This document shows, one piece after another, positions 6,755-7,481 of a stretch of DNA of 7,481 bases. Source of the stretch: Chitinophagaceae bacterium (GTDB lineage Bacteria > Bacteroidota > Bacteroidia > Chitinophagales > Chitinophagaceae). The stretch spans positions 1 through 7,481 of the forward strand of contig CANEWV010000074.1 in the NCBI GenBank assembly GCA_947442905.1, written 5' to 3'. Within the stretch, counting starts at the first letter, position 1. Every line of letters starts with the position of its first letter. The notes under the pieces are model-generated. The model ran no database searches, was not told the DNA's origin, and saw nothing but the letters and a program-made list of their open reading frames with translations. Position numbers and translations under genes: made by a program.

Positions 6755-7481
6755 TTATTTAGACCACCACATTTTACCGTAGTTGTCATCTGTACCACCT
6801 AAGGCAGCAACAGCGGCTTTATAATTTGTTGGGTTTAATGAAGCTTCTGTTGGAGGATAACCTAAACGGAAAGGAATACCTCTAGAATCTACTCTATCAA
6901 CTGCAGCAGTTAATACAGGGAATCCAGTTCTTCTCCAATCGCACCAAGTTTCCCAAGAGCTTAGGTAGTTATGAACCCATTTTTCAGTTAAAATTTGCTT
7001 GTGCGCATTAGCACTTGAATACGCTACATCAGCATTAGCGATGTATGCATTGTATTTAGTTGCATCATACACACCATACATTTCCCAAGAAGCTTTGATA
7101 GCAGCTTTGTACTTTGCTTCGGCATCTGTATCACCACCAGTTGTATAACCAAGCTTTGCAGCTTCTGCTTGCAAGAATAATACTTCGGCATAGCTATAAA
7201 TAGAAAGTGGAGAACCTTGCCCTCTAAATGCAGCACCAATTCGGCTATAAGCAGCAGGGATGTTTACAGCAGCGTTTCTACCATAAGGTAAACCTTTTAC
7301 TAAACCACTTGCTAACACTTCACCAAATACTGGTAAACGTGGATCCGCTTTTGGCTCCATGTAATCAGTCATTGTTTTGCTAATCGCATAGTCGTTACGA
7401 TTACTTACAGAGTAGTTATCGTACCAAGGGTTATAGTTGTTAGGATCGCCAGCGATAAACTTATACATGATGTTTTGAGCA
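6755..7481 (-). CDS. SusD/RagB-like nutrient-binding outer-membrane lipoprotein, N-terminal half beyond window
   Basis: The frame enters from the right edge (first residues AQNIMYKF) and ends at the stop at 6755-6757, giving 241 C-terminal residues, about half of a usual SusD-like protein of roughly 500. Methionines inside this part, such as the one at 7468, are internal and not the start. Family signs of the SusD-like_2 type are 'ADPRLPVFGE', 'GSPLSIYSYAEVLFLQAEAAKLG', 'AEAKYKAAIKASWEMYGV', 'KQILTEKWVHNYLSSWETW', 'DWRRTGFPVLT', 'RGIPFRLGYPPTEASLNPTNY' and the terminal 'MWWSK'. SusD proteins sit on the cell surface as lids on SusC TonB-dependent transporters and capture glycan fragments; the signal peptide and lipobox Cys would be in the missing part, and susC normally lies immediately upstream. 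Asn and Tyr codons near the right edge favour AAC and TAC more than the hydrolase genes appear to, fitting high expression (read by eye). A strong terminator follows. Confidence 0.92.
   Translation of the reverse strand, partial: AQNIMYKFIAGDPNNYNPWYDNYSVSNRNDYAISKTMTDYMEPKADPRLPVFGEVLASGLVKGLPYGRNAAVNIPAAYSRIGAAFRGQGSPLSIYSYAEVLFLQAEAAKLGYTTGGDTDAEAKYKAAIKASWEMYGVYDATKYNAYIANADVAYSSANAHKQILTEKWVHNYLSSWETWCDWRRTGFPVLTAAVDRVDSRGIPFRLGYPPTEASLNPTNYKAAVAALGGTDDNYGKMWWSK

Noticed and set aside
1..7481. tRNA or rRNA genes, CRISPR arrays, insertion sequences or integrase-type genes
   Set aside because: No cloverleaf-like segment, regularly spaced repeat, terminal inverted repeat or transposase motif was seen on reading both strands by eye.

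Overview
The window looks like part of a polysaccharide-utilization locus (PUL) from an AT-rich member of the Bacteroidota. It has a SusD-family nutrient-binding lipoprotein, several secreted glycoside hydrolases, starts without clear Shine-Dalgarno sequences, and a promoter candidate resembling the Bacteroidota TTG / TAnnTTTG type. Protein style, including a small secreted protein ending in an [17 protein letters not shown] motif, suggests a Chitinophagaceae-like lineage. That placement is an impression from sequence, not a search result.

Layout. (1) 1-662, minus strand: the N-terminal 220 residues of a secreted carbohydrate-binding family 9-like (DOMON-fold) protein, cut by the window edge. 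(2) 663-787: a 125-bp divergent intergenic region with one promoter candidate reading rightward. (3) 788-6394, plus strand: three closely spaced genes encoding a GH95 alpha-L-fucosidase-type enzyme and two different GH29 alpha-L-fucosidase-type enzymes, probably one operon. (4) 6399-6677, minus strand: a 92-residue secreted protein of unknown function. (5) 6694-6724: an intrinsic terminator reading leftward. (6) 6755-7481, minus strand: the C-terminal half of a SusD/RagB-like lipoprotein; its SusC partner would be expected beyond the right edge.

Working model (inference). The SusC/SusD pair imports fucosylated oligosaccharides. The GH95 (inverting family, alpha-1,2-type) and the two GH29s (retaining family) then remove terminal L-fucose, or a related sugar such as L-galactose, in the periplasm. 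All three enzymes have plain Sec signal peptides without a lipobox. The CBM9-like protein may help bind glycan. The substrate (xyloglucan, pectin side chain, mucin-type, algal or microbial exopolysaccharide) cannot be decided: no endo-acting enzyme, sulfatase or regulator is visible.

Most unusual points. The third enzyme (5006-6394) keeps both candidate GH29 catalytic carboxylates but has Ser at the position of the usual fucose-binding His. Both GH29s lack the second His of the family's His-His pair. The first GH29 carries an extra C-terminal domain of about 125 residues. The GH95 has a Lys/Ala linker encoded through two A8 tracts. I found no convincing evidence of an entirely new system. The best novelty lies in the diverged GH29 pair and the unassigned small protein and C-terminal domain.
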